A stretch of 16,017 bases of DNA from Fidelibacterota bacterium (GTDB lineage Bacteria > Fidelibacterota > JAANXI01). Each line of letters starts with the position of its first letter. The first letter of the stretch is position 1. A model generated the notes under the pieces. It saw nothing but the letters and a program-made list of their open reading frames with translations. It searched no databases and was not told the origin of the DNA. The stretch covers positions 1 through 16,017 of the forward strand of contig JAANXI010000132.1 in NCBI GenBank assembly GCA_018263365.1, in the 5' to 3' direction. Made by a program: the position numbers and the translations under genes. Shown piece after piece: positions 13,470-16,017 of this stretch.

Positions 13470-13498
13470 AAGTTAGGGACTCCCGAAGTGAAGGTCAA
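13470..13498 (-). promoter_or_regulatory. Candidate promoter of the SDR-bcp-csaA operon
   Basis: Read on the - strand: TTGACC (13493-13498), a 17-base spacer and TAACTT (13470-13475). Transcription would start near 13463, about 27 bases before the ATG at 13436. The -35 is good and the -10 is weaker than at the other promoters. Confidence 0.4.
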
Positions 13499-13830
13499 AC
13501 TGAACGGGTGATGGAACGCACCGAATTACGATACTAAGATTCCAAACCTTGCAATTTCATTGCGGGGCTCACCTGAATTATTTATAACATCTCTTGAGGA
13601 GAACCATATTGCGCAACATTCACCAAGTCTTCCACTTTTTTCTATGAGGGAGGTACCCGGGATCAACCTGGATGTGGATACGGACGCCGAATGGATGCAG
13701 GGGCACATGATCGGTGATGCGACGTGCGACCATCTTGACATCCATGGGAAAAAGAGAATGTCTGGCGCAGAATCGACGGAAATTGCTTTTCGGGAGAAAA
13801 TATTTGCGGGGGATGGGGCGTGACGGACTT

Positions 13831-14016
13831 TCATCCCCCCGGCGACCCGCCTGTCGGCGGATAGCCGGCCCCCTTCGAAGGGGGACGCGATGTGCAGATC
13901 TACAACTGCCAGGAAAAAAGTTCTCGCAATCAGCGATAAATCAATATCCGTTTGTCCAAACTATCACACCCGGCAAACCCAGCATATTCCCCCTTTGAAG
14001 GGGGACAGGGGGATGA
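13831..14016. repeat. GC-rich palindromic repeat element in a gene-poor spacer
   Basis: TCATCCCCC near 13831 and GGGGGATGA at 14008-14016 are inverted ends. Inside are the perfect palindrome CCCCCTTCGAAGGGGG (13869-13884), its near copy CCCCCTTTGAAGGGGG (13989-14004) and a CCGCC-TGTC-GGCGG hairpin (13847-13860). The layout suggests a small non-autonomous or dispersed repeat unit. The surrounding spacer 13499-14323 has two opposed ORFs (13526-13834 on -, 13560-13823 on +) that I cannot tell from chance, and no recognisable gene. Confidence 0.5.
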
Positions 14017-14323
14017 CAAAAACCACGCAGAATCATTGATTAGACACCACAACAACTCCGGCGACAATAAACACCCGGGACCGCCGCAACAATACCACAA
14101 AGGCGGAGATCCGATTAGGGAGACCGATACTGCAAGCCCGGAAATTGTTGGGATATCAATTTGAACGGCAGCGTGTCACAGGGGAGATGCTACAGAAAAA
14201 TCCAAATTCCTGAAAATACACGAGTAATCTCGATAAACGGCACTCAATTTTTCGGAATTCATGAATAATGCAGGCTCAAATTAAAAGAGGGCATCTTTAA
14301 GAATGGGTATTGTTGAGGAGTTT

Positions 14324-15652
14324 TTACAATAAGTTGCTCGCCAGTTCCGCCAGCTCGGAGCGTTCGCCTTTCTCAAGATTGATATGCGCGTAAATTTTTT
14401 GTCCGTGCATTTTGTCGATGAGATAACTCAGGCCGTTGGAGTGGCTGTCCAGGTACGGATGATCGATCTGGTAGATATCCCCGGTGAAAACGACTTTTGT
14501 CCCCTCGCCGGCCCGCGTGATGATGGTTTTGATCTCGTGCGGTGTCAGGTTCTGGGCTTCGTCCACGATGAAGTAGATATTCACCAGACTCCGTCCGCGA
14601 ATATACGAGAGCGGCGAGATCACCAGTTTTTCCTCGTCCAGCATCTCCTTGATGCGCCGGTTTTTCGTGTTCGAGCCCGGAAACTGATTCTGGATCACGC
14701 CGAGATTATCGTACAGCGGCTGCATGTAGGGATCGAGTTTGGACTGGATATCGCCGGGCAGAAAGCCGATGTCCTTGTTGCTCAGCGGCACGATCGGGCG
14801 GGCGAGATAAATCTGTCGGTAATGTTTCCGCTTCTCCAGCGCGGCAGCCAGCGCCAGCAGCGTTTTGCCCGTTCCGGCCTTCCCGGAGAGACTCACCAGC
14901 GGAATGTCCGTATTCATCAGTGCGTTGAAGGCGAACGTTTGCTCGGCATTCCTCGGCGTAATACCATAGACGGATGTCTTCTCAACGCGATGCACATTGA
15001 GTGTATTTGGATTATAAACCCCCAGCGCCGATTTTCGTCCATTCCGCATAATCAGATATTCGTTGGGATTCAGCGGATTTTCGATGGGTAGCGCGGAGGC
15101 CTCCACTTCGAACGGGACCTTGTACATCTCTTCGATGACTTGTTCCGGCATATTTTCCTCGATGCGAAGCCCCGTGTACAGTGCAGAAACATCCTGTACG
15201 TGATCGGTTTTGTAATCCTGCGCGAGCAATCCCATGGACTTGGCCTTCATGCGGAGATTCACATCTTTGGAAACGAGGATGACCGCTTTCTCCGGATGCC
15301 CTTCAGCCAGTTGATACGCCGTGTTCAGGATATGATGATCCGGTTTGTGCTCAGAGAAGTTGAACTGCAGGTCTTTGTGGAATTGCTTTTCCAGAGAAAT
15401 GCTGATTTTGCCGTTTTTCTCGCCGATATCCACGCCGCCGTTAAACAGGTGGTCTCCACTCAACGCATCCAGCTCGCGCACGAATTCCCTGGCATGGAAA
15501 TTCAGGGTTTCGTTCCCCTTTTTGAAGGAATCCAGTTCCTCCAGCACGGTAATCGGAATCACGATATCGTGCTCCTGGAAATGGTAGATGCACTCGCTGT
15601 CGTGCAAAATGACATTTGTGTCCAGCACAAATATTTTATTCTTTGGAGTCAT
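14324..15652 (-). CDS. PIN-PhoH ATPase (PhoH2/YlaK-type)
   Basis: A 442-residue two-domain protein. Residues about 6-150 form a PIN ribonuclease-type domain with acidic site residues Asp11 (LDTNV), Glu38/39 (VLEELD), Asp105 (KPDHHIL) and Asp130 (VSKDVNL). Residues about 225-440 form a PhoH helicase-like ATPase with Walker A GKAGTGKT (257-264), Walker B FIVDEAQ (361-367) and a motif-III-like VVFTGDIYQID. Known PIN-PhoH proteins are RNA helicases/RNases linked to RNA turnover. It is a single gene here, with no clear Shine-Dalgarno sequence at ATG 15652. Internal ORFs on the + strand are shadows. A candidate promoter lies at 15698-15725, and AAAGA-TCTTT with a short T-run at about 14284-14298 may end the transcript. 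Confidence 0.9.
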   Translation of the reverse strand: MTPKNKIFVLDTNVILHDSECIYHFQEHDIVIPITVLEELDSFKKGNETLNFHAREFVRELDALSGDHLFNGGVDIGEKNGKISISLEKQFHKDLQFNFSEHKPDHHILNTAYQLAEGHPEKAVILVSKDVNLRMKAKSMGLLAQDYKTDHVQDVSALYTGLRIEENMPEQVIEEMYKVPFEVEASALPIENPLNPNEYLIMRNGRKSALGVYNPNTLNVHRVEKTSVYGITPRNAEQTFAFNALMNTDIPLVSLSGKAGTGKTLLALAAALEKRKHYRQIYLARPIVPLSNKDIGFLPGDIQSKLDPYMQPLYDNLGVIQNQFPGSNTKNRRIKEMLDEEKLVISPLSYIRGRSLVNIYFIVDEAQNLTPHEIKTIITRAGEGTKVVFTGDIYQIDHPYLDSHSNGLSYLIDKMHGQKIYAHINLEKGERSELAELASNLL

Positions 15653-15697
15653 AGTGAATGAAATATATGGGAGAGTTATTAGTTAATTAATATGTCG

Positions 15698-15725
15698 TTA
15701 ATATGGATTTCATGCTGTACACCAA
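15698..15725 (-). promoter_or_regulatory. Candidate promoter of the PIN-PhoH gene
   Basis: Read on the - strand: TTGGTG (15720-15725), a 16-base spacer and TATTAA (15698-15703). The -10 lies in one of two direct copies of TTAATATG (+ strand 15687-15694 and 15698-15705), 11 bases apart, which could be a regulator site. The remaining 15726-16017 holds no gene I can support. It has one isolated AGGAG-ATG pair near 15852-15864, followed at once by a stop. Confidence 0.3.
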
Positions 15726-16017
15726 CTTTAATATCCTTACGAAAATAAGGTGACCGACTCTTTGAATCAAAACATCTCTGGGACAATTTGCAAATTTTTC
15801 TGGTAAAACAGCACTTTTCGGAAAACAATGACTCTGATCACAGCATTAATAGGAGAAGTATTCTATGCTCAAATAAGTGAAATTGACTCAAACCCTAAAT
15901 TAAGCGATTTTGTGCGGCGATCTGCACCAATCTGTTGAGCGCGAAGGCTCCGTGAAATCCTCGACAGACCCTCCGGGTATGCCTTCGGTTTCCCAAAACC
16001 CTTTTCATCTCAGATCG

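Noticed and set aside
13526..13834. Opposed ORFs of 102 (-) and 87 (+) codons
   Set aside because: Each mirrors the other, neither has a clear ribosome binding site or domain, and a choice cannot be made from sequence alone.
14384..15661. Long + strand ORFs (235 and 173 codons) opposite the PIN-PhoH gene
   Set aside because: They are shadows of a clearly recognised gene with intact PIN and Walker motifs.
15845..15876. AGGAG followed by ATG as a gene start near the window end
   Set aside because: The frame stops after three codons and no longer frame continues from it.

Overview
The window is chromosomal DNA from a Gram-negative bacterium, most likely of the FCB-type lineages (Marinimicrobia, Calditrichaeota or Bacteroidota-like). 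This is inferred from gene content: a gingipain-type (C25) secreted peptidase, CARDB and M23 surface or secreted proteins, an outer-membrane beta-barrel porin, a DUF3467 protein, a CsaA chaperone and a PIN-PhoH ATPase. The phylum cannot be fixed from sequence alone. No rRNA, tRNA, CRISPR array, transposase, integrase or prophage gene was recognised.

Layout. (1) Positions 82-4546, + strand: a run of genes for exported proteins. An unknown secreted protein is followed by a CARDB+M23 peptidase with a TGA inside its signal peptide, a beta-propeller protein split by an in-frame TAA, and a C25 peptidase cut after its N-terminal part and joined out of frame to an M23 fragment. At least three independent lesions make this a decaying or rearranged secreted-protein island. 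It ends in hairpins and a long-range inverted repeat (4535-4978). (2) 4986-8668: a DUF2231 membrane protein on the - strand, divergent from a + strand operon. The operon encodes an outer-membrane porin, a rubrerythrin-like ferritin-fold protein, an exported FMN-binding (flavinylated-type) protein and a four-helix membrane protein with an HxH pair. The last three genes overlap or abut, with ATGA junctions. A sigma70-like promoter, two palindromes and a nested RNA stem precede the porin. This is the best candidate for an undescribed system: a cell-envelope redox, iron or flavin module. (3) 8766-9704: two small cytosolic-looking genes, a zinc ribbon with an acidic tail (promoter and strong terminator visible) and a DUF3467 protein.

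(4) 9895-13436, - strand: tryptophanase (three substrate-specificity positions read as tryptophanase, not tyrosine phenol-lyase) with its own promoter; then an operon of an NDUFA9/NmrA-like NAD(P)-binding protein, a peroxiredoxin (Bcp/PrxQ) with a plausible dual start (exported and cytosolic forms), and CsaA. (5) 13437-14323 is a long gene-poor spacer with GC-rich palindromic repeats and an unresolved pair of opposed ORFs. (6) 14324-15652, - strand: PIN-PhoH ATPase. The last 290 bases hold no gene I can support.

Several promoters share a TTGnnn - 16/17 bp - TATATT-like architecture, so the housekeeping sigma factor appears to read a near-standard -10/-35 rather than the Bacteroidota TAnnTTTG type. 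All motif, fold and promoter calls come from reading the sequence; no search was run.
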